Assembly: GCA_021209875.1 (NCBI GenBank)
Contig: JAGYVD010000001.1
Span: 5,270,001 to 5,334,000, forward strand
DNA: 64,000 nt
From: Rosellinia necatrix
Lineage: Eukaryota; Ascomycota; Sordariomycetes; Xylariales; Xylariaceae
Direction: 5' to 3'
Part shown: piece after piece, positions 1 through 9,474 of the stretch
How the letters are laid out: each line of letters begins with the position of its first letter
Position numbering within the stretch: position 1 is the first letter of the stretch
Made by a program: the position numbers and the translations under genes
The notes under the pieces: model-generated
Told to the model about the DNA's origin: nothing
Database searches by the model: none
The model's input: the letters and a program-made list of their open reading frames with translations, nothing else

Positions 1-14
1 CGCAGACGCTCTGG

Positions 15-455
15 TTAGCCTGGCTTTTGTTCCGGTCTAGCGCCGCGTGGATTCATCATCATCACTATCATCATTCTTAATTTACCTGGTATCGCCTCTG
101 GGCCACGCCGCCTCAGCTCGGGCGCCGAGCCGCTGCCGTCGCCACCACCCCTCCTCCTACCCGCATCGCAGCTCTCGAGGATCATGACGGCCTCCGAGGT
201 CGCCTCGGCCAGCGTGCAGTCGACGTCGATGAAACACCGCCGCAGGTCGTCCAGGGTGACGAAGCCCGGGGCGGCGCGCAAGCACCGCCGCAGCGCGTCC
301 CCGCCGCCGCAGGCCGCCGCCTCCGCCAGCATCGCGGCGTTCTCGCGCACGCATATCGACCGGTCCGACGATATCGCCCCGACCATGGGCAGCGGGCTTA
401 GGAGAATGAGGCTGAGCAGCGTCACGGGGAGCGCCGAGGTGAACGGCGAATGCAT
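15..455 (-). CDS. Small secreted cysteine-rich protein, function unknown
   Basis: The open frame encodes 146 residues. Residues 1-26 look like a signal peptide: a hydrophobic LPVTLLSLILL core with likely cleavage after the V-G-A near residue 27. The mature part carries six cysteines at about residues 35, 49, 58, 74, 80 and 96, enough for three disulfides, inside a predicted helical domain of about 65 residues. This is the size and layout of fungal secreted or effector-like proteins, but the spacing is not a CFEM pattern and I do not recognise the family. The tail after residue 97 is Gly/Arg-rich and low in complexity. A possible donor (GTAAAT on the minus strand, near 80-85) suggests the last 25 or so residues could be intron and the real 3' exon could lie off the left edge. 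The signal peptide and cysteines are seen; secretion is inferred. Confidence 0.55.
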   Translation of the reverse strand: MHSPFTSALPVTLLSLILLSPLPMVGAISSDRSICVRENAAMLAEAAACGGGDALRRCLRAAPGFVTLDDLRRCFIDVDCTLAEATSEAVMILESCDAGRRRGGGDGSGSAPELRRRGPEAIPGKLRMMIVMMMNPRGARPEQKPG

Positions 456-2011
456 AGTGGGCCGGATGGATGGATGAATGGGATGTGTCCTTCGAAGACC
501 GGGCCTTGATAGTTCCCGGATTTGGGGAGTTGGGAGAGGGTAGATCAGGTACGGAAGATATTATACGGGGATGGACTCAGTTCGGTTCGGCACCTATTTG
601 AAGCCCGGTATTATAGAAAAACCATAGAAATTAAAACGAGATCGTCGGTTACTTGGGAATAGAGTGAAAAAAAAAAAAGGCGAAGTAGGCAGGTAGGCAG
701 GATGGACGGCCTTATGGTTTAATACATCTGTCTACCTAAATAATCTCTACCGCTGGCCGTATTACAGTATAACTAAGCCACGGCGCGAATCCTTGCGCAC
801 CAACATGTGGTTAGCAAAGGCTCGAGTCTCATTTCCGCGACGATACCCAGCAAAAAAAAAAACCATCATCAGCCCTATCCCGCTTTAGCGCCAGGAGGAG
901 CTGGGCTTGGGCTCTGTCTGGGCTGGATAATAAGCCTGGGTCCTTTGCTCATGTAGGACTAAAGGGAACGCTACGGCTGCCTATACACACACATAAACCA
1001 TGCTGCTATAGCAAAAAAACTCAGCCCGCTGAGGAGGGGGGATTGCAGCTGAGCCCGCTAATGCCTTGTTCTATCACCAAACCGGAATTAGCTGAGGCTT
1101 GTCATAAATGACGTTACTTATTATAGATGCCGGGTCAGCCTAGCCCTGTCCCCTTTCGCGGAGGTTAGCGGGACATATCGTGGGAAATTTCTTTTCTCTT
1201 TCTTTTTGCCTTTTTTTTCTTTTTCCCAATGCACGCACGAGCATACCCTAACGATTGCGATTTCGCCCTCATGTCGTTGTGCAGGGACGCCTTGTGACGC
1301 GAGGCATACCGCACTTCCTCCCACCTCACAAGGGGGCCTTCGAGGGTGTTGTTGCAGTGCTGCCTGACAAGGTGCCTCTAGCTTGCATATGCCGGTTCGT
1401 CTTGACACTTCGGGTTTGTTTTGTCTGGAAGTAACGCAGTGTACACGCAGAAACCGGAGTGCCTACTGTCGATAATGCGAGTCCAATAATATCGCTTTAT
1501 TTTCTCTTGCTTTGACTGGGCTCCCGCATGATAGAGACAGACGTCAACGCCAAAATCCTGCATACAACGCGGGAGCGTGTAATCATGTAGTGTACATAGA
1601 CAAATACATATCATACACACACCTAGGTTACCTAGTTAGTGTATGTACGTGCAACCAGTTTCATTTGTTGCGGCTTCAAACGTGGGGCTAAATATATCAA
1701 TGATTGGTAGTTTGGCACGCCACACCCCTGCACAACCCTGCACAACGAGCTAAGGCTGGCGCGTACCCTTGGAACGATGGTGTGGAGGAAGATCTGGATG
1801 CAACCGTTGCATTTGTGGGCTTGGGCTGTGCTGGACGTGTCAGCCTTCAACCTGATATAGCTACTTACACTGCATGGTATGATTCATTAACCTGATCTAT
1901 CGAATGGGTGACTAATAACTTGCTTAAGTATTTAAACAAATAATTAGCCGGTGGTTGGCTCGCTGGAATTTGTCTGGAACTAAATCTGGGTAAATATCCC
2001 TCTCGGCTAAG

Positions 2012-2036
2012 TAGGTAGGTAGGTAGGTAGGTAAGT
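2012..2036. repeat. (TAGG)n tetranucleotide repeat
   Basis: A run of tandem TAGG/GTAG units, followed by AAGTAAGT. It is one of many TAGG-type runs scattered through the intergenic DNA of this window. Confidence 0.8.
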
Positions 2037-2382
2037 AAGTGTGTAGTAACGCCCAGCTGTTTCGTTTCAAGCCATCTAGAGCGGGCTGGGCAAGACATCC
2101 CTATCAAATATGGGCATGCCTTTCGATGATTAGATAGTATCCGGACACATCATTGCATGTCACACGTCTCAGATCAGCTCAGCCTTCCAACAAGGGACAA
2201 GTGATTGCCCCCGGTCAGGATCTCTGGAATGTCCGGATTCCGTCGTCCGAAGGCCATCGAATGATACCGTGGGAAGCTTCCGTGTCCTAGCAGATTATCT
2301 GTTCCGTCGAGCTGTTATTGGATGCTACCAATGCCGAAAAACTTTCGGTGTCGCCATTCCTTTGACACCAACCATACACACC

Positions 2383-2456
2383 AACCCTATACACCACCCC
2401 TACACACAAACCCTACAAACCCTACACACAAGCCCTACACACCACCCCTACCCCTC
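2383..2456. repeat. Degenerate CCCTACACA minisatellite
   Basis: Irregular repeats built from CCCTACACA, CCCTACAAA and CACCCCTAC blocks. It resembles telomeric CCCTAA only superficially, because no perfect CCCTAA tandem is present. Confidence 0.6.
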
Positions 2457-2850
2457 ACCACCAAAGAGAATAATAAAGTGCCTAGGTAGCTGTCACTGGA
2501 GGGCTATTAATAATCCGGGTCGGGGATTATCGTGATTCGGATTGGGGAAAACTAAGTGAGGTAGAAATCGCCCATCTAACGCTGACCTAATAACAAGGGT
2601 CCGCGTAGACAGGTAGTGTACAGTGGGTGGTGAACATGCAGTACCACTTGGGTAGGCAGGTAGTAAAAATATTGATTGAAATATTAATTAGTTATTACTG
2701 GATATTGGGATTCTCTCGCTTAAGAACATACTCTCTTAGATACAATGCGGTTTATTGAGTGCGTCTATCAACTCCCGACGCCATCCGTCGGGGTGCTTGG
2801 CAAAACCTAAACGTGAAGGAGGAGGTAGAACAAGTAATTTTGGGCGGGGT

Positions 2851-2858
2851 TGACGTCA
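2851..2858. promoter_or_regulatory. CRE-like TGACGTCA palindrome upstream of the I78 inhibitor gene
   Basis: A perfect TGACGTCA lies about 300 bp upstream of the inhibitor start codon. ATF/CREB-type bZIP proteins such as AtfA bind this sequence in filamentous fungi. The site is seen; its use is inferred. Confidence 0.4.
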
Positions 2859-3031
2859 CTGAAGTAGCTGTTGCCTGGTGGCGATTGCGACTTTAAAGAC
2901 ACAAGCCGTTGCCCTCGATTCATTCTCCAACAATACCAACACTTCTTCTTGTGCAACTCCCTGTTCTGATAGCACGACTTACCGCATCACCTACGACTAC
3001 AAGCACACAACAAATAATCAAACCAACCAAC

Positions 3032-3139
3032 CAACCAGAGCAACCAGAGCAACCAGAGCAACCAGAGCAACCAGAGCAACCAGAGCAACCAGAGCAACCA
3101 GAGCAACCAGAGCAACCAGAGCAACCAGAGCAACCAGAG
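3032..3139 (+). repeat. 12 perfect copies of a 9-bp unit (CAACCAGAG) in the 5' leader of the I78 inhibitor gene
   Basis: Twelve identical 9-bp units run head to tail and end 21 bp before the inhibitor start codon. The preceding bases are AACC repeats. The tract contains no ATG. It is open in all three forward frames and reads as Ala-Thr-Arg or Pro-Glu-Gln repeats, but it is better explained as an untranslated CAA-rich leader because the conserved inhibitor starts at 3161. Confidence 0.8.
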
Positions 3140-3160
3140 TAACCTGAATCACCTGCAGCC

Positions 3161-3502
3161 ATGCCTCTCAACTTCCTCGGTACCAGCAGTAATTCTGGAG
3201 ATCCAACCCAGGATTGGACCAATAAGCTTGTTGGCAAGACTGTGTCCGACAGCTCGCATAGCGAAACAGTCAGTATACATTTGCCCGCGTCACTTAAATC
3301 CCCCTACATCGTCCTCTTCCTTGGGCCAAATTAGCTAATACAGGTTTTTGGTGCGCACTGGTAGAACTTTTGCAAGAAGGATTTACCACAACAATGCCGC
3401 GTAATCCACCCCGGTATGCTAGTTACGAAGGACTTCCGACCTGAGAGACTCAACGTCCATGTTAGGGAAGATGGCATCGTTTCGCATGTTCAGCACGGCT
3501 AG
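3161..3502 (+). CDS. Peptidase inhibitor I78 family protein (elastase-inhibitor type)
   Basis: Two exons, 3161-3268 and 3365-3502, joined in phase 0 across a 96-bp intron (donor GTCAGT, acceptor TAG), give 81 residues. Exon 1 holds the conserved QDWTNKLVGK block. Exon 2 holds KKDLP, a basic RVI followed by HPGMLVTKDF, and RPERLNVHV, the core of Pfam I78, the family of the small Aspergillus elastase inhibitors. Such proteins inhibit serine proteases through one exposed loop. Two cysteines flank the DLPQQ stretch in exon 2, which may allow a disulfide. There is no classical signal peptide, so the protein may stay in the cell or leave by another route. Exon 2 has no start codon of its own, so a plain ORF scan misses this gene. 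Family assignment is firm; the target protease is unknown. Confidence 0.88.
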
Positions 3503-4100
3503 ATTCATTTCGTTTCGTTTCGTTCCGCTCTGTTTATGCATGATCTATTCTACGAATCCCGGTTGATGTAATATGCGATACAGTCATTGCGACTGGGATG
3601 TCGATGGAGGGGAGAGAAACAAGACTTTGCCAGCAAGGTCATTAGCAGCCATGGCGGTCATTACCTGTATGTTATATGGATAATGAAGGTTGATGATTGC
3701 GCAATGACAACTTCCTATAACGGACACGCCACGTCTCATATCTTCTTCGTGAGGTGGATTGGATGTAGGGGCCTATCATTTCATGTCCAGCTTTCTGGGT
3801 GGTGTCCTTGACCTCAGCCTATGAGCTGTGAGGTGGCAGAATGACATGACGGGGGGGGCTTCAGCTGCGCCAGTCATATACCAAAATGGCTTGGTGATAG
3901 AGCCCCGCTTTGCGGGGCATCCCCTCGTCCTATCTACCTACACTACTTTGCAGTACGGCACTGACAGTGCGGGGCAATCCTATCCACGCGCGCCTGCTGC
4001 TGGATCTGCCCCTCCAAACTTTCACAAGCTTCGAGGACATTGTCGCACCACTAATACAAAGCACAACCAACGATATCTGCCACAGGACAGATCAGTCAAG
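3503..4100. other. Intergenic between the I78 inhibitor gene and tma20
   Basis: About 600 bp holding the inhibitor 3' region and the tma20 promoter. The short ORFs here have no recognisable features. Confidence 0.6.
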
Positions 4101-4875
4101 ATGTTTAAGAAAGAGTAAGCCAATTTCTATATTTTGGATCTCGGTCAAATACGCCGCCATGACATCTCAATGCCCGGGTATTGCCTCCCCGGATTGAAAT
4201 ATCATGTCCCTACAACCCCGCCTATCTTGTCACCGTCGCTCCTGAGATAGTTGAGACTAATGGAACCTTACGATGGCCTCTAGGATACAAACGGCGCCTA
4301 AGTCGAAACTAAAGTCGTCTGTACAGCGGTCTCTCCGCCAATCGCTATTGACAACATACCCGCTGCTGCATCACTATATCGACGAGATCCTACCCAAGAA
4401 AGGCTCGCTGGAGGCCATGAAGCTGCCAGACCGGTGTACACTATACGTGTTGGATGGAGAGCCACTATTCTTCCAGCAGGACACTGCAATACTACTCCCT
4501 CACCTTAAGCTCGTTCACCGCTTCCCCGCGGCCTTCCCAAGCATACGCATCGACCGCGGCGCGATCCGTTTCGTGCTCTCTGGTGCAACACTGATGGCCC
4601 CCGGCCTGACATCCCCCGGCGGACGACTTCCCAGTGGCATCCTTACCGTTCGTGCAGAAGACGGGGCCGGAGAGGGCCTAGACGAGGAGGACAGGTGGAC
4701 GAGGGAGCTGGAGAAGGGCGAGCCTGTCATCGTGCGAGCCGAGGGGAAAACGGAGGCTTGCGCCGTGGGGTTTCTGGTCATGGGCACCAAGGAAGTGAAG
4801 GATAAAGGAAAAGGACCTGTCATTGAGGACGCACATTACTTAGGCGATGGCCTATGGAGGCTAGGAACAGATTGA
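4101..4875 (+). CDS. tma20: Translation machinery-associated protein 20 (MCTS1/Tma20), PUA domain
   Basis: Exon 1 is only 14 nt (4101-4114, reading MFKK plus two bases). A 169-bp intron with donor GTAAGC, branch CTAAT and acceptor CTAG leads to exon 2 at 4284-4875, giving about 201 residues, the usual length. The N-terminal part has the MCTS1 signature KLKSSVQRSLRQ and DEILPKK. The C-terminal PUA domain, about residues 95-195, shows IDRGAIRFVLSGATLMAPGL and ends in HYLGDGLW. Tma20 works with Tma22 (DENR) on the 40S subunit in ribosome recycling and re-initiation. The start was chosen because every Tma20 begins MFKK and the phase fits exactly. The first ATG in exon 2's own frame falls inside the intron. 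Cytosolic; assignment secure. Confidence 0.93.
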
Positions 4876-7006
4876 AGATCCTAACCGAGGCCTACCTATT
4901 CGATATTCATATCCCGTTTGATGGGATTTGCGGCTCACAAACGATGACGGAGTTAGCAGGCGGGGGTGTTCGCCCAAGATCAGATTTAGCGAGTCGTCGA
5001 GTGTGAAGTTCGGAGAGACATAGGTGTAGGGCGAACGAGGGGGCGGAAGACGAAAAGCATGCTCGCACGCATCGCGCCTCTCGTAATGTATAATGACCCT
5101 ACACGAGCACGATGCAACGCAATACTGCCTAGATATTATGGGTGCGAGAAAACAAACTCGCATCCCACATGGAATATCAAGACCAATGGCTACGCGGCAC
5201 CGAGTAGCATCCGTTATGAAGCCGGACGATGCTCACGCGATTATTACCCCTCAGTGCAGGCCATGAAAGCCTCACGGCTACTTTTGCTGTGGGTGCTTAC
5301 ATACATCTCCTCTTCCGTGTGTGGAATATCTCGGGCGCCCACCTCACCGTCGATGTTGACATGTATTATAGTCGTGTTTTACTTGGTACAACCACGGCTA
5401 CCACAAGTGAACCGGATTGCGAAGTACGGGGTGCCCTAATGCTCATCTCATGTTATTTCCATGTCCCTAGAGGAGCTACACAAATCGACAGCAAAGGAAT
5501 AGCTTTGTTTCTCGTGTGGTGGACCCACCATACACATGCATGCTCGGCATTCCGCATGCGATATAGTCGGCCCGCTTCCGAGAGCTCCCCGCATATTCTA
5601 TTTTTCATAACTGCATTTTTGCTTAGTTATACTTTTCTTTTCTTTTCCTTGTTCCTTTTTCTTTCTTTCTTTTTCGTTTTCTGAGGCGCCGCTAAGGGTA
5701 TTCTTCCCATCAGATGACCGTACGGTCAATAGAAAATGGGCTGATATATATGATCAAGGGACGTTATTTATTTTATTTTTTTTGGCAAGTAACCGGCGGA
5801 GTGGCGAAATCCTGCCGGTTGCCGTCGGCCTAAAGAACTCGCCAATCTGAGAAAATCAAACAATTAGACGTTGGCGAACTGATCGTGTGCTCCGGTGGTA
5901 CCATGGGATGGAACCGAAGGCGGGTGTTGCAGAGGCTGTGATACATTGCCGGCTGGTGGTGTGTTGATTGTCTCGGGTCTCGACACCAACCGGACACTGT
6001 AGGGCGTGAAATGCTGTAGCTGCTAGATGTGGCGGCATCGGAGGACATCTGAGCGCCGAGAGGATCTTTCCCTCCTCTAAATATGCACGCACACATTTTT
6101 TTACTAATACCTAATAACCAATTCGGACCAATCTCTGGCATAGATTAGCTTCGTAGAAAAGGGCTTGCTACATCACGAACAAACCGGTAGGTATAATACA
6201 ACCAGCAATACAACCAGCAATACATCTATATACAGTACTGGGGCTGGTGTCCCTACAGCACCTACACTGTTCGGCTTCGGCTTCGGCCTCGGCTTCGGCT
6301 TCAATACGAGTCTACTTATGCCTGTAAGAAAATGTTGGTTTCTGCGGCGCTTTCCTGCGTGCGTAGCTGGGGCTATCAAAATAACTACATACATCCCTCC
6401 CGCGGGGCACGCTATTGTTTACCTGCCTGGGTTACTTAGCGCGCCAAGGCCCTGTTACATGGGCAAGTTCTACGTTTTATGTGTCTTAGAACCACGCACG
6501 CTGAAGACTACTGCTGAGAGGTAGCATTTAAGCCCTTGAGACAGAACCTTATCTTCACTAAATTGCCCCACATATGCGAACCATGCTCCCCCTCGCCGTC
6601 CATCCATCCATCCATAGTCCCGCTCCCCCCCGAGGCACTTTTCTAACCCGTGGTCGACACTGCGGATGCCGCCGATATCGTTAAGACGAAGGGCGCCATG
6701 CACCACATTTGTCGTTATGCCCGCCCAATGGCGTTCTGCAGCTTGGAAGGAGCGCCAGTCGGGTTACGGACCGCAGCCAGCCGGTGTGCGTCGCTGATGG
6801 CGCCAGAAGCCCCCTGGCAAACCGTGGCAAGGAAATCAAACATATAAAATCAAATGTATAAAATGTTGGACGTCGAGTCCTGACCTATCAACCTTTCCCT
6901 CTTGTCCCCCCCCTATTGTCCCTCCCTCACACGCCCGGTAAGATATATTTAATTTACACCAATCTTTCGGAGAGACGACACTTGGACTAAATACCAGACT
7001 CTCAAG
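4876..7006. other. Intergenic, no supported gene
   Basis: About 2.1 kb with short ORFs on both strands (largest 151 codons, ending in a T-rich hydrophobic run at 5580-5684). None shows a domain or convincing splice sites. A CGGCTT/GGCTTC run lies at 6272-6303. Confidence 0.55.
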
Positions 7007-8624
7007 ATGGACGAGACGCAGCCACTGCTCGCGGAGGTTCGCCTCCTTGACACAGAACGTTGCGATGAGATCTCTCATAAGGACATCGTCGACTTCGATG
7101 TCGCTGGTGACGCCGACAACCCCATAGAATGGCCGGCGTCGTACAAGTGGGGGATTGTGTCCCTGCTCTTCTTCATGGCCTTCACAGTGTACGTGATGCC
7201 GAATCCCGGGGGCATTCCTATGGTTGTGCACGAATTGCACCCTGACACACAGCTCTTAGGACCTTCACTTGCATCTCCGTCGTGCCCGTGGCAAATAAGA
7301 TCGTCTCCGACCTGGACAATGGACGCGTGAGTAAATCGTCCAGCGTGCTGCTGGTGACCATCTGGGAGCTAGGCGAGGCTGCCGGCCCTCTATTCATCGC
7401 GCCGCTGTCTGAGGTCTTCGGGCGGTACCCGGTGATGAACGGCGCGAACGTGCTCTTCATCCTGGCGACGGTGCTGGCCGCCATCTCCGAGAGCACGACG
7501 CTGTTCATCGCCGCGCGGGCGCTGACGGGCCTATCGGTGGCCTCGAACGTGCTGGGCCCGGCCATCGTCGGCGACATGTTCGTGACGGAGCAGCGCGGGT
7601 CCGCCATCAGCGTCGTCGCCCTGGCGCCGCTGATCGGGGGCTCGCTGGGGCCGGCGATCGGCGGCGCCATCGCCGAAACCCTGGGATGGCGCTGGGTGCT
7701 CCGACTCTCGGCCGCTCTGGCCCTCACCTGCGAGCTGATCTTCTTCACCTGCTTCCGCGAGACCTACAAAGTGGCCATCCTGCGGCAACGGGCAGCTAAA
7801 TTGCGCGACGAGACCGGCAATCCGAAATTGAGGACCATGTTCGACTCAAAAGACGGACAATCGAGCCTCCATAAGGTCTGGGAATGTGCCGTACGGCCCG
7901 GGATCGTCCTTTCCGGCTCGAGCGTTTTACAGGTCATGTCCCTACATGGTGCCGTGATGTTTAGTTATTACTATGTGTTCTCCACGACCTTGCCGGATAT
8001 CTTGCAGGAATTGTATAATCTCTCCGCGACTGCCTCGGGGTTGGCGTTTCTATCGTTCAGTAAGTGGTCGTCCGATGAACCAGACCCCGTACCTAATCTT
8101 GTGGTAAACCTCTAACCCACTTTGCAGGTGCCGGTTCGGTTGCGAGCGTGATTATTATGAACAGGCTGCTTGACAAGATCTATATCAAGCTACGCGAACG
8201 GCATAACGGCGTCGGAGCGCCCGAGTATCGGTTGCCTCTCGCCCTCATCGGGTCATTCAGCCTCCCCCTGAGCATCATGGCATACGGTTGGGCCTCGCAG
8301 ATGCGACTGCCCCTCTCGGTGCTGATGGCGATTGTTGGATTTCTTGGCTCATCGCAGATGCTCGTCTACCTGCCCTTGAACGCCTACGTCGTCGACGCCT
8401 TCGGCCTGTACGCCGCCTCGGGGATGACCGCCATTATCGTCACTCGTTGTCTTATGAGCACCATTTTGCCCCTGGCCACGGATCCTCTGGTGAGGCGGTT
8501 CGACTGGGGGTTGGGCGTCTCCATATTAGGTGTGATCGGTCTCGTCCTTTCCCCTATCCCCATTTTAGTATACAGATACGGATCACGCTGGCGGCAATTA
8601 TCTAGCTATACAAAAGACGAGTGA
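7007..8624 (+). CDS. Major facilitator superfamily transporter, DHA1-type drug:H+ antiporter
   Basis: Three exons, 7007-7188, 7260-8059 and 8128-8624, with introns of 71 bp (donor GTACGT) and 68 bp (donor GTAAGT), give 492 residues. After a hydrophilic N-terminus come NPIEWPASYKW and about 12 predicted membrane helices. Landmarks are APLSEVFGRYP (motif A, after helix 2), RALTG in helix 4 and the antiporter motif region APLIGGSLGPAIGGAIAE followed by TLGWRW (motif C). Splicing restores the conserved helix 1 text VTFTCISVVPVANK, which supports the first intron. Fungal relatives export toxins or secondary metabolites at the plasma membrane, but substrates cannot be read from sequence and no biosynthetic genes flank it. 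The middle exon is more GC-rich than the outer ones. Confidence 0.88.
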
Positions 8625-9474
8625 AATAGATTAGCATGGCTTGGGGGGGGGGAAAGGAAGAAGAAATCACCTACGATCCTCGGGTTGTGCCAGTGGCGCG
8701 CCCATGTGGGACAACATTGAGCTTATGAGGGGCAACATTGCACTCCAATCACCTAACAATGTTGACGCCTGGGATCGCATAACCTCACATTGTATTGGCT
8801 TGCGTACCATCAGGGTCATCTTTACGGCACAGCAAAAGGTCTGAGTGACGCAACTTTGATTGCACCTATTTTCGTCAATCAACGAGGGCATTACATGACA
8901 GCGTCCCTCAAGGGAGGTCAAGGAAAAGGGGTAAAAGGAAGGGGGGTTGGAAGGAGGATTGATTGGTTTCTGGTCTTCCACTGCTCAATATAACCTACTA
9001 CCTAAGTACTTAGTTATATAACTAAGTCACCTACTAACTTACGTCGTACCTTGCCATATCTATAGAACCCTAAAAGCTCAAACATCATCCCTCTAGAGGA
9101 TATTTTGAGCTCTAACGCGGCCTTTTATCTATACTCCTGTCACTGCGGTGTTTATGTTTGAAAATACGCAAGAATGGAAACCTATATTCGATTCTTTATT
9201 CAAAATAGCTAGGTACTTGAGTCGCCGCCGTATTGGCGCCCGTCGGTCCTTACTTAAGTACCTAATGAGCTTATCTTCTAGGGTTTAGATGTTTAGATAG
9301 GCATGTCTGTGCTTAATGCAACGCCGGGAACGAGCCGTGCAGGAGTGGGGGGCTTCGTATTCCCCACATCTCCTATAACTAACTACCTATCCGCGCGAGT
9401 GTAGGTGTCTATCTGCTCATCGTGCTACCGTCATCTGTTGGCATGCATATTCAGCCTCCATCCAGCCTCGCATA
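8625..9474. other. Intergenic between the MFS and F-box genes
   Basis: About 850 bp with a G-run near 8642-8651 and TAGGTA-type motifs near 9000-9035 and 9205-9265. I see no gene. Confidence 0.6.

Larger units (their letters stand above)
456..3160. other. Intergenic, no supported gene
   Basis: About 2.7 kb with only short ORFs lacking recognisable domains or usable splice structure. It holds A-tracts (near 668 and 851), T-rich tracts near 1195-1225, TAGG repeats near 2012-2036, a CCCTACACA-type repeat near 2383-2456, a CRE-like palindrome at 2851 and the leader repeat of the I78 inhibitor gene at 3032-3139. Confidence 0.6.

Noticed and set aside
2383..2456. Interstitial telomere repeat
   Set aside because: The units are CCCTACACA-like and irregular, with no CCCTAA tandem.
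2878..3147. Ala-Thr-Arg or Pro-Glu-Gln repeat proteins over the 9-bp repeat
   Set aside because: The repeat ends just before the I78 inhibitor start codon and all three frames are open merely because the unit lacks stops.
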